Below, piece after piece: positions 52,275 to 62,084 of a stretch of DNA of 64,000 bases; within the stretch, counting starts at the first letter, position 1; every line of letters begins with the position of its first letter. Both the position numbers and the translations under genes were made by a program. The notes under the pieces were generated by a model. It did no database searches. It was not told the origin of the DNA and saw nothing but the letters and a program-made list of their open reading frames with translations. The stretch comes from Bathymodiolus brooksi (Eukaryota > Mollusca > Bivalvia > Mytilida > Modiolidae): positions 4,154,001 to 4,218,000 of the forward strand of contig OY804589.1 of assembly GCA_963680875.1 (NCBI GenBank). Direction: 5' to 3'.

Positions 52275-53230
52275 AAGGGCAATGAAAAGCGTGGCGTATC
52301 TCCTCCCCTAAAAATTTAACCCAGTGACCTTGACCTTTGACCTTGAAAATCAATAGTGTTCAAGACTCACCTAAGGACTAAGTATGTACCAAGTTCGGTG
52401 GAAATCCATTGAAGGATGTTGATTCTAGAGTGTTTACAAGGATGTTACACGGTAAAAAAATTTGACCCGGTAACCTTGACCCTGTGACCCTAACCTTTGA
52501 CCTGTGACCTTGAAAATCAACAGAGTTCCAGCCTCTCCTAAGGACTAAGTGTATGCCAAATTTGGTGAAAATCCATTGAATGATGTTGATTCTAGAATGT
52601 TCACTAGGTAAAAATTAAACCCTGTGACCTTGATCTTTGTCCTATGACCTTGAAAATTGATAGGGTTCCAGACTCTCCTAATGACTAAGTATGTACCAAG
52701 TTCGGTCAAAATTCATTGAAGGATTTTGATTCTAGAGTGTTCACAAGGATGTTACACGGCAGAAAATTGACCCGGTGACCTTGACCTTTGACCTAGAAAA
52801 TAAACAGGGTTCCAGATTCTCTTAAAGACTAAGTATGTACCAAGTTTAACCAAAATCCATTGAAGGATGTTGATTCTAGTGTTCACAATGTAAAAATTAG
52901 ACCCTGTGACCTTGACCTTTGACATATGACCTTGAAAATCAATATGGTTCCAGACTCTCCTCAGGACTAAGTATGTTCCAAGTTTGGTCAAAATCTATTG
53001 AAGGATGTTGATTCTAGATTGTTCACAAGGTAACATTTAGACAGTGACCTTGACCTTTGACCTATGACCGTGAAAATCAACAGGGATCCAGACTCTCCTC
53101 AGGACTAAGTATGTACCAAGTTTGGTCAAAATCCATTGAAGGATGTTGATTCTAGAGTGTTCACAAGGATGTTACGGACGGTAGCGTTACTATATCCCTT
53201 TGCAACTTCGTTGGCGAGGGGATAATAAGG
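52275..53230 (+). mobile_element. Repeat-cored element with ~140-bp units and nuclear-receptor-like sites
   Basis: Six diverged units contain GTGACCTTGACCTTTGACCT, a CTCCTAAGGACTAAGTATGT block and CCATTGAAGGATGTTGATTC. The unit core includes TGACCTTTGACCT, the complement of AGGTCAAAGGTCA. The 3' end (TATATCCC, TTTGCAACTTCGTTGGCGA, GGGGATAATAA) can form a hairpin, as in elements A and B. Boundaries are approximate. Confidence 0.75.
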
Positions 53231-53770
53231 ACATACAACAGCTACATTAACATACATCCAAACCAAAATTAATGACAATGTTTGAATTGACAGAGAATGA
53301 TATTAAACAAATTTATAAACTTCCTTTCAAAACTACAAAAAATTGTAAATTTGAGTGGTTATAATAGAATTAACCATTTCAGATTGACTACAAACGCCTT
53401 TCTATATAAGATCAAAATAAAACTAGAACTGTGAGTGACCTCACTGAAAGATACCACCCACTTGCAATACTATGATGTTCAAACTTTGGAATACAGGTAT
53501 ATTAGCAAGTTACCTATGAAAAACAAACCGGATATGGAGTAATGTCAAGGAGACAACATCCCATCTCCAAAATAAACTAACCAAGAACATGCATCTAGGG
53601 ATCGCCACAAGGTCTTCAACAAAGTGGGATTGTTTAAAACCAATACGGTTTCATCAGTATACATGAGGATTACAACATTTCCTAACTTTTGTACAAGAGG
53701 ATATAGGTCACATCAAATGTTATTGATTCAAAATTAATTATTTATTCTTGAGTAGTTTTTATATTGCAAA
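53231..53770. other. Intron DNA, nothing recognised
   Basis: AT-rich stretch between two repeat-cored elements; no exon or repeat family identified. Confidence 0.45.
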
Positions 53771-53799
53771 TATCCAGATGTGAAAAGGTCAATTAAAAT

Positions 53800-54320
53800 C
53801 TTATTTCATTCAGGAATAGTTATGCTTACATCACCTTCCAAATTTTTGACAGGAACCATATTCCTTCATGCACATCTGCAGAGAGTGTATTACAACTGTG
53901 CACAGGTTCATTTTAATTCAATGAGCCGTATAGGAGGAGTTGTGCTTACAAGCCCATCTCTCCATACAGAACGTATTTCAGAGTATAAATTAAATTCTCT
54001 CCCTTCCAAATTTTGGACAGCAACCATATTCCTGCATGCACATCTGCGGGTAGTGTATTACAACTGTGTAAAGTTTCACAAAAATCCAATAAGCCGTTTA
54101 GGAGGAGTTGCGTTTACAAGGTACACGACCCCCCTTTTCGTGAAAGTATAAGTTGAATTATCTCCCCATCTAAATTTTAGACAGCAACAGTATTCCTACC
54201 AAAAATTATGTTGATCGGCCAAAAACTAAGAGCGCTATCGCATTAACGAAGATAGGCTAACATACGCCCGCCTTTCACCAAAACATAAGCCGACTGCAAC
54301 TTTGTTGCAACTCGGCTAAA
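53800..54320 (+). mobile_element. Repeat-cored element with two ~190-bp units and terminal hairpin
   Basis: Two long units share CTTCCAAATTTT, GGACAGCAACCATATTCC-type blocks, GTGTATTACAACTGTG and AGGAGGAGTTG. The 3' end folds as GCCGACTGCAAC, TTT, GTTGCAACTCGGC, then TAA, which parallels the other repeat-cored elements. The open frame at 53780-54151 spans the repeat and is not thought to be a gene. Confidence 0.65.
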
Positions 54321-55960
54321 AACATGTGTAGCACTTTAAAAAGTATTGTTAACTTGCACAATTATAACTCTCTATATAAGATATATAAAATATTCTTTTT
54401 TTGTAATTCCTTCCCAAATGAAACTAATGCCTTTATTTCTTCTTTTTTATTTTTCCAATTATTATTATTACAATGTATAATTTTTTTTTTTTTATTTATT
54501 AATTCATCTTTTTTTTTCTTTTCTTGGTTCTAACTAGTAGTTAACCAAAAGTATATATTTTTTCCTCATATCCTAAAATATTTTTCATCTCCTTAAAACA
54601 TAATATTATTATTAAATTTAACCCCCAACAAAAAATGTAAAATTGAAAATCTGTATTTTTGTGAGAAACTACATTGGTAAATATAATATGATAATCTATT
54701 ATCTGATCGCACAGATTCAGGGGTACTTTGTTGTCATATGTATCATGCTTAAAAATAGCATTATCTTATATGTACTTACAAATATTGACAACTGTATATT
54801 ACATCGTTTTTAATAACGTTAACGAGGTCGGGATAAGGTACCGGTATTCGATGTTTTCTTAACTAACAAATGTACAAATTTCAATAAAAAATATTGTGAA
54901 TTATGAAACATCTTTTAATGTCTTGTAGGGATAAACACGTCATTGCTTGGAAATCTTTTGAATTTTGAGATAGTATTTAATAAACAGGAGATGATGTCAA
55001 AAAAATATGTCCATCATCACTAGGACTCATCGTTCATGAATCATTCAATTTGCCATCAAAAAAAGAAGGGGTAATGTCAAGAAAAAGACAGACAATGGAA
55101 ATTTCATATAAAAATGACATAAAGATATTAATGCTGATTTTTCTATGGTTGTTGGCTGATCTTGTATTGCAACAGATACATTCACGTGAGTTTTTTATTG
55201 TTGAATTTTCTGAGGCCCTCAGTGAGGGTTTAAATTAACATGATTGCATATTTATTGTAGTCTTTTGTTATACATGTCCATTTCTATGGTGGTCTGCTAC
55301 TTAGTACATGTTCTTTGGTTTAGGATAATACATGTACATCTTCAATACAATGTTTAATGGTCTATGTAATAACAAAAATACCATTTTAACTCTTAGGGCT
55401 TTTGAGCAACCCCAGTTTATTACCACATATATCTTTTGAAAGAGTCACTGAAAAAAGTAAACCATAAGTCTTGCTACAGAGCATTTGTTCCAACAAACTT
55501 TGTTAAGTTAAAAAGGTAGCGTTTTCTTCACAAAAAAATAGTACCGGTATGTATTATTTAGAAGTCATTATATCAAAATGTTGTCCTTTAAAGTGAGTCT
55601 TGTTCTTGTAATGTTCAACCAAAATTTGAAAAAAAGTAAATGTTGATTTTTTTTTCCGTGTCTTGATTTTTATTTATTTTGTAAAAAAGAGCAATAGGAG
55701 ATTAGAGTTTAATGATACTGTTTTTGTTTTGGTCATTTGTCAGTATTAAAGGGGGTGAGGAATGGCTACAAGAGAGGTCATGCATTTTTTTGCTAAATAT
55801 AACTTTAATTTATCCCATATTTTCATAAAAAAAAATCCTATTTCTCTATATAATTTTTTGTCAAAAGTGGTTTGACACCCTGCACTATCTCCTTCCTATT
55901 CAGATTGCATTTGTTTTCAAGACTTTCTTTGCCGTCTCGAAACCCAAAGCAACAAACAGT
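54321..55960. other. AT-rich low-complexity intron DNA
   Basis: Contains poly-T and TTATTA runs and several short open frames, including one at 55050-55238 with a hydrophobic segment. None has splice context or a recognisable family, so none is called a gene. Confidence 0.5.
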
Positions 55961-56224
55961 AGAGTGAGTGATTGTTATTTACACTCCAACTCTGCAATTT
56001 TCAGCTACATTGTTTTTTTGTATATCATGGCGAGAACAAGGTAATTTTCAATGTGATGATGTCCGTTTTGTACTAGACCAAGGCGCTTAGTTTCATTTTT
56101 ATAGTGCTAGTTCACTGAAACAACTGTCCGTGGATAGACATGTTGCCCCACTCGGACACATTATCCTGATTCCGAGCCAACCAGTCTTTGCTCTTTCTTC
56201 TTAATGCTGCGAGTTTAGCGCAGA
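55961..56224 (-). mobile_element. tRNA-derived SINE, truncated, minus strand
   Basis: Same family as 40112-40485 and 45730-46096, with tail and body (CCCCACTCGGACACATTATC) but missing the tRNA-like head, which is the expected start on the minus strand. It is therefore 5'-truncated. Confidence 0.78.
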
Positions 56225-57360
56225 ATTCATTTAAATTATAAAGTAATAAGGACAACCATCCCATATTTGTATTATAAGCTTATAGTAAAATATTACTACA
56301 ACAAATCTTTAGTATCTTAAAAGTGACTTAAACTAATAGTACTAGAATTGTACAATAAATGCATAGTACTAGAATTGTATAATAATGTGTAGTACTATTT
56401 TAGTACCATAATCTTATACTACCTAAAACTTACAATTGGAAAATTAGCATATTTGATTTTAAAAATGATTGAGAAATTACTGCTAGAAAACAATTGTTGC
56501 TGTGTTTGAATTGCAGATTTATCTAACTTTGTGTTTTTGTTTCCATGGCAATATTGGACATTATTTAAATTTTCATTGTTATCAGTTTAAGAGTTGGCAT
56601 TTAGTTATAAAATCAGTAATACGGAAATCTTTGTGACCAAAAGAAAATTTTAAGATTTTAGCATGATATGAAATGCATTTAATATGTAAAATGTTTTATT
56701 TTTGTTTCCATTGCAACCATTCACATTAAGGTTAAAAGTTTATTTAGTAGTTAGTTTTGTTATAAGTTATGTGAATAAGATAATATCAGTATTTTGGAGA
56801 AGTAGAAATATTTTGTTAAAAAATGTTGTTGTATTTGCTAAAAAACCAAAAGGATGGGAAAAAAAACCAGTTCTTTCCAAAAAATCTAAAAGAGGCTACA
56901 AACGATTATTTTTTATATGTTTAAGACAAGTGTCAAATGAACGGATATAAACAAGCATCATTCACATATCACCCTGTTCATAGAAGTTAATAGATAATCA
57001 AAAACCTAGTTTTTTTTCTCACTTTTATGAAGATGGGAAATGAAGCTGTTCGGTTGCCAAGGTAACAATAAGTTGCAAAGTTGTACTTTCTGTTCATATA
57101 CTATAATTTGTAGAAGAAATCTTCAACATCACTAATATGTAATTACATTATGAATTTTTTAAAGTATTTTTTGAGAAATCTTTGTAGCAAAAATGCAAAT
57201 TTAGTGATTTGAAGGCTGAAATTAAATGGGTTCTATGATGAAATTGTAACCATAGCAACCAATGTCAATGCATGTGTTCTTTTATTATTTTCTTGAGTTT
57301 TCCATCAAAATGCCACATATGAACCATATAGACTCCAAATTTACAACTATCAATGGATCA
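56225..57360. other. AT-rich intron DNA with spaced X-box-like palindromes
   Basis: Two sites fit the RFX X-box pattern exactly, GTTGCCAAGGTAAC (57053-57066) and GTAACCATAGCAAC (57246-57259), and two weaker relatives occur near 56543 (TTTCCATGGCAAT) and 56708 (TTTCCATTGCAACC). The region may be an old dispersed repeat. No coding exon recognised. Confidence 0.5.
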
Positions 57361-57701
57361 CCCACTGCATGATTCCTAGGTGGAGCCATACTTAATTGTT
57401 AAGATCACTTTGGGCCACGCCATTGCGCCATAGTCGCGCTAAAATTTAATATGGCCCTTTAAAAATGATGTGTGTGCCAGTAGGGCGCATTATCTTCACG
57501 TATGGCCCATACAATTGTACATCGTGCGCCGGTAACCGGGATCTGCATACTTATTTTGTTTCGACTGGTTCTTAATTTTTGTTTCATCCCGCAAACGTAA
57601 TCAGGCGAAAAAGTAAACCAGTCGTATAATCATCGGATACTCTCAGTGTTTTTCATACTCGGGTATAGCGATTATAGCGAAAACTGTCGAATGGCAACAA
57701 A

Positions 57702-58459
57702 ATGCCTCCCAAAAAGGCAAGATCTGAACAAAATCGACCGAAAATATCATTTTTCACGACGTCAGAGAAGGCAAATCCTTGGTCAGAAGATTAAACGGAC
57801 ACAGGTACAACCACAGAGGCGAATGAGCCTATTGAGGTCAATAATGACGTATCACACGAAGCCAGCGAAAACAAGGAAAAAGGAAAGTTTCAGTCCCGTT
57901 GGGCCAGTTTATACACGTGGTTAACATACGACAAAGATAAAAACAAAATGTACTGCAGTAAATGCATTAGCATTGGAGCAAACAATACTATGACAGCTGG
58001 TTGTGATAATTTTAAAACATCATCACTCACTATAGGCATGCAGCTAGTGCTGACCACCAAAAAGCCATATTAGCACCAAAAGAAAGATCCAATCTCTCAA
58101 CTTCTGTCAATAGGGTTTGTAACAAGGAAGAAAGTGCTATAACAGTTGCACTAAAAACTGTATATTTCCTTGCACAAGAATGTATTGCTTTGTCAAAATA
58201 CACTAAGATGATGAAATTTTTGAAGAAGGTGGGAACACCAAATTTGGATTCTTTAAATGTAAACAAAAGAGTAGACTACAGCTCATACAATACTGCAGTT
58301 GATTTATTGACTGCACTTTCAGATGTAATTGATGAAAATATTTAAAAAAAAAATCCATGAATCTCCAGCTCTCACAATTTTAACAGATGAGAGTACAGAC
58401 TTTATTGTTCATCACAAACTGTGTATAAGTGCCTGTGTTGTATATATGCCATGTTGAGA
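57702..58459 (+). pseudogene. hAT-type transposase fragment with TTF/BED zinc finger, decayed
   Basis: A plus-strand frame starts at ATG 57702 (MPPKKARSEQ) and reads through a stop (TAA near 57798) into RWASLYTWLTYDKDKNKMYC, SKC and a TSSLT segment. A frameshift near 58032 moves to RHAASADHQKA, completing a Cys-Cys-His-His finger. The frame then runs through KMMKFLKKVG and ALSDVIDENI to a stop, and a further shift gives LTILTDESTDF, a motif of hAT transposases and ZNF862-like proteins. At least one stop and two shifts mark it as dead. It lies antisense in a ROCO intron. Family identity is by motif only. Confidence 0.78.
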
Positions 58460-58800
58460 TGAGAATGTTATGACTCTTTCATTCTGATTTTGGAAATAAG
58501 GTTCTAAATTACAAAGTTTATTGCCTCTAGAATTGCTCAGAATTACTTAAATTGCTGAAAATCGTTCTCGGGCTGGGGGGCCCCCATACCCCGGCTTAAT
58601 GGCCCATTACTTTTGATGATGAACAACATTAACTGTTCTAACGACTGTACAAAGCTGTCTTTGATATTCAGTATGAATTATAAGCTGCCATATATGGAAT
58701 CAAAGCTTAGTCCTCGACAACCCCCCTACTTTTTTTAAATTTTGTCATAAAATGCATTAAATGTTTCTAACAGTATAAACAAGAAACTTCTTGGACCTTG
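58460..58800. other. Intron DNA downstream of the hAT fragment
   Basis: May include more decayed transposase sequence, but no further motif could be read. No ROCO exon recognised. Confidence 0.4.
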
Positions 58801-58808
58801 ACAATGCT

Positions 58809-58915
58809 CACTTTGATAATGATGGAATCTGTCACTTTGATAATGGTGTAATCGGTCACTTTGATAATGGTGTAATCAGTCGATTTGACAATGGTTGAAT
58901 CGCTCACTCTTGTAA
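58809..58915. repeat. 24-bp tandem repeat, about 4 copies
   Basis: Units read CACTTTGATAATGGTGTAAT plus CGGT with few changes. It is a small minisatellite about 185 bp from the Roc G4 exon donor. Confidence 0.8.
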
Positions 58916-59099
58916 TGATTATTTTGAGAAATTGTCAATGACGAAAACTTGGTAAATTTGATCTTAAACGAAAGTGTAACTAATATTCTGTACTACATAA
59001 TTAATATAATAATATGATAAATGACAACAGTATCCCATTGACCTTTAAGCCAAGCCAGCTAACAAGATGAGATTAATAAAAAAAAACAAATGATCAAAC

Positions 59100-59209
59100 C
59101 TGACTAGTATAGAAATCACTGTGTGTTGCTGCAAACAGTATTATTGGTAGAATGTCATCATCATCTGCACAATACGAAAGGATAGAGCTCACCCAATGCT
59201 TCAATATAG
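59100..59209 (-). CDS. ROCO exon: Roc G4 (THSD) segment
   Basis: This 110-nt exon lies between an acceptor reading TTTACTTTCAG and a donor reading CAG|GTTTGA. It enters in phase 1, completing a Ser codon with the previous exon, and exits in phase 0. Its 36 full codons include a helix with HWVSSILSYC and a hydrophobic strand leading to ATHSD. This is the G4 guanine-specificity region of Roc; the THxD form instead of NKxD is common in ROCO proteins. The phase match on both sides and the family pattern make the call firm despite its small size. A decayed duplicate of the acceptor and first 30 nt lies just upstream in the intron (59243-59286). Confidence 0.88.
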
Positions 59210-59242
59210 CTGAAAGTAAAAGTATCATTATATTATAATTCA

Positions 59243-59286
59243 GGAGAGAGCTCATCTAATGCTTCAATATAGCTGAAAGTAAAAGA
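59243..59286 (-). repeat. Duplicate of the Roc G4 exon acceptor, non-functional
   Basis: Positions 59243-59286 repeat 59180-59224 (acceptor, pyrimidine tract and first 30 exon bases) 63 bp away. In the copy the Trp codon TGG reads TAG, so use of the upstream acceptor would introduce a stop although the distance is a multiple of three. Confidence 0.82.
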
Positions 59287-59569
59287 ATGATTATTTCATA
59301 ATTAAAAGTGTGATGAAGTGAAGTGTGTTATACATGCATACATAAATAAAACACAATTGACAACATTTGTTATATTGTAACGTTCAGTTTTATCTAAGGA
59401 GGAAACTTGAATAACTACAGAAAACACTGATTTGCTATCCTTGTCACCCATTTAGTTTAGAGAAGACTGTAAAGACAGGTTTGACTATGTTGGGTAACAA
59501 TGTCATATAAAGATGAGTTGTTTCTTTTTGTCTTCTGTAGTAATAACTATGCATTTCATAAGAAATGGT

Positions 59570-60190
59570 GTCAGAATCTGTGTTGCCTGTACGAATCAGA
59601 CAATACAAAGGAGAGGTGTCTAAAAAACCTGGATTCTGACAAGTCTCCTGAAAAACAACTCTGAACTAAACACTACAAATAGAGAGAGGTGTCCTCAAAA
59701 ACGACTCTTATTCAGACACTACAAATAAGGACTGGTGTCCTCAAAAACAATTCTGATTCAGAAACTACAAATAATGACTGGTGTTTAAAAAAAAAAACTC
59801 CGATTCAGACACAACAAATAAGGACATGTCTCCTGAAAAATAACCCTGATTCAGACACAGCAAATAAGGACACGTCTCCTGAAAAATAACCCTGAATCAG
59901 ACACAACAAATAAGGACATGTCTCCTGAAAAATAACCCTGAATCAGACACAACAAATAAGGACATGTCTCCTGAAAAACTTCTCTGAATCAGACAATATA
60001 AATAGGGACAGTTGTTCTAAAAATATCTCTAAATCAGACACTATAAATAGGGACAGGTGTTCACAAAACAACTTTGATTCCGACACTGTAGATGGGGTCA
60101 AAACCAACTCTGATTCAGACATCATAGCCAGGGACAGGGACAAATGTCCTCAAAACAACTCTGATTCAGACATCACAGCCAGGTGCAGGT
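59570..60190. repeat. ~45-bp tandem repeat
   Basis: Diverged units contain CTCTGATTCAGACACTACAA, ATAGGGACAGGTGTCC and TCAAAAACAA. It grades into the next array, sharing the ACAACTCTGATT block. Confidence 0.85.
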
Positions 60191-60780
60191 GTCCACAAAC
60201 ACAACTCACTCTGATTTAGCCACTGGAAACAGGGATATATGTCACCAACCACAACTCACTCTGATTTACCCACTAGAAAAAGGGATATATGTCACCAACC
60301 ACAACTCTGATTTAGCTACTAGAAACATGGATATATGTTGTGAAAAACAACTCTGATTTAGCCACTAGAAACAGGGATATATGTCACCAAACACAACTAT
60401 GATTTACCCACTAGAAACAGGGATATGTGTCGCCAAACACAACTCTGATTTAGCCACCAGAAACAGGGATATATGTCCCCAAGCACAACTTTGATCTACC
60501 CACTAGAAACAAGGATATATGTCGCCAAGCACAACTCTGATTTAGCCACTAGAAACAGGGATATATGTCGACAAACACAACTCTTATTTAGCTACTAGAA
60601 ACAGAGATATATGTCACCAAACACAATTCTGAGTCAGAAACTAGAAATAGGGATATATGTCACCAAACACAACTCTGATTGAGACACTGGAAATAGGGAT
60701 ATATGTCACCAAGCACAACTCTGATTCAGAAACTGGAAATAGGGATATATGTCACCAAACACAACTCTGATTCAGACATC
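60190..60780. repeat. 46-bp tandem repeat, about 13 copies
   Basis: Units contain ACACAACTCTGATTTAGCCA, CTAGAAACAGGGATATATGT and CACCAA. Related to both flanking arrays. Confidence 0.88.
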
Positions 60781-61355
60781 ATAACCAGGGACAGGTGTCT
60801 ACAAACACAACTCTGATTACAGACATCATAACCAGGGACAGGTGTCTACAAACACAACTCTGATTACAGACATCATAACCAGGGACATGTTTCTACAAAC
60901 ACAACTCTGATTACAGACATCATAAACATGTGTCTACAAACACAACTCTGATTACAGACATCATAAACATGTGTCTACAAACACAACTCTGATTACAGAC
61001 ATCATAAACATGTGTCTACAAACACAACTCTGATTACAGACATCATAAACATGTGTCTACAAACACAACTCTGATTACAGACATCATAAACATGTGTCTA
61101 CAAACACAACTCTGATTACAGACATCATAAACATGTGTCTACAAACACAACTCTGATTACAGACATCATAAACATGTGTCTACAAACACAACTCTGATTA
61201 CAGACATCATAAACATGTGTCTACAAACACAACTCTGATTACAGACATCATAAACATGTGTCTACAAACACAACTCTGATTACAGACATCATAAACATGT
61301 GTCTACAAACACAACTCTGATTACAGACATCATAAACATGTGTCTACAAACATTA
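60770..61355. repeat. 41-bp tandem repeat, near-identical copies
   Basis: Units contain CAAACACAACTCTGATTACA and GACATCATAAACATGTGTCT; eleven or so are almost perfect from about 60900 on. It ends some 60 bp before the donor of the Roc G3 exon. High identity indicates recent expansion. Confidence 0.92.
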
Positions 61356-61412
61356 TTTTATTGGTCAGTATATAAATCAGAAAAGACAAAACACTTATTT
61401 ACACCAACTTAC

Positions 61413-61883
61413 ATTCTGTAGTAACATCTCCCTCTTTGTATTCAGGTAAAGGATCACAGAGATCAAATGTTCCATTAAACATCAGAATAAACTCTCCTTT
61501 ATGTTGTATAAATAACTGATGTGTCATGTCAAACGATTTCTGTCCTCCAAATTCAACAAGATCTGATGGGGCTATATTCACTTTGTAATTTCCTTTTCTC
61601 AATTCCTTTTTTATATCCTTGTGAATCGTAATATAGCTTTGCTTTGACATCTTCTGGGCCTGTGGTTGTGCTTTGGACAGTCCTTTATGTGTGTCTTTGT
61701 TTCTTGCTCCTTTACTTTTGGCACCTGTATGTTTCTCAGATGCTATCGCTTCTTTGGTAGCAGGGGGAGGCCTCATTTTCTTTTCTATTTCTGGCAAACT
61801 TTCACTATCATCAGAAGGATGTGTTTCTTGCTTCATGTCTGGCTGGCCACGTAGTAATTTAGACAAAACATCACCATCAGAAC
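61413..61883 (-). CDS. ROCO exon: Roc domain linker and G3 region
   Basis: The 471-nt exon enters in phase 1 after a CAG acceptor (61884-61886) and leaves in phase 1 at a strong donor reading AAT|GTAAGT. It encodes about 157 residues. The first 90 or so are hydrophilic, rich in Lys, Ser, Glu and Pro, and look like the extended loop often inserted between G1 and G3 in invertebrate ROCO proteins. The second part reads DLVEFGGQKSF followed by a hydrophobic strand (EFILMFN), which matches the Roc G3 switch II region and the next beta strand. The usual Asp of DxxG is Glu here (EFGG). No GxxxxGK[ST] P-loop is present, so G1 must be in an upstream exon. The acceptor is a best guess: the frame stays open to 61938. 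Confidence 0.82.
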
Positions 61884-62080
61884 CTGATAATGTAGTGCAA
61901 TTTATATTGTTTCCGAAAGATAAATGCAATGCTAGTATTTAGTTAGCAAAGGTTTATATGGGATAGACACTTGACCATATATAACAATTCATAAATTAAC
62001 AATATATTTCGAGTTCAAGTTATGGTTTAAAATGATTCATACCAGGTAAATGGCTTAAAGATAATATGCATGTTTCCTTT
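61884..62080 (-). other. Intron next to the Roc G3 exon acceptor
   Basis: Holds the acceptor with a weak pyrimidine tract, then AT-rich DNA. No upstream exon with a P-loop was found between here and the right edge. Confidence 0.45.
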
Positions 62081-62084
62081 TATA

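Larger units (their letters stand above)
1552..61883 (-). other. 3' part of a ROCO (Roc-COR) gene with two C-terminal death domains
   Basis: Seven exons on the minus strand join into one open frame of 819 codons ending in TAA at 1552-1554. Visible order is Roc linker and G3, Roc G4, COR, a linker microexon, a death-fold domain, a second linker microexon, and a second death domain. All six introns have GT donors and AG acceptors, and each exon's entry phase matches the previous exon's exit phase. ROCO proteins are large GTPases in which Roc binds GTP and COR dimerises; death domains recruit partners by homotypic contact. A cytosolic signalling scaffold is therefore the likely role (inference). 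The P-loop (G1) exon, any N-terminal repeats and the promoter are not visible and should lie beyond 64 kb. Introns total about 58 kb for 2.5 kb of coding sequence. The transcript model is inferred from splice signals only. Confidence 0.88.

Noticed and set aside
54324..54533. Plus-strand frame of 69 codons rich in Phe and Leu
   Set aside because: It comes from poly-T low-complexity DNA and has no sign of being coding.
58030..58266. Minus-strand frame of 78 codons that could be a ROCO exon
   Set aside because: It is the antisense of the hAT-type fragment, lacks acceptor and donor in phase, and shows no Roc or COR motif.
59209..59272. Alternative in-frame acceptor adding 21 codons to the G4 exon
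   Set aside because: The distance is a multiple of three, but the duplicated exon segment contains TAG, so the longer form would be truncated.
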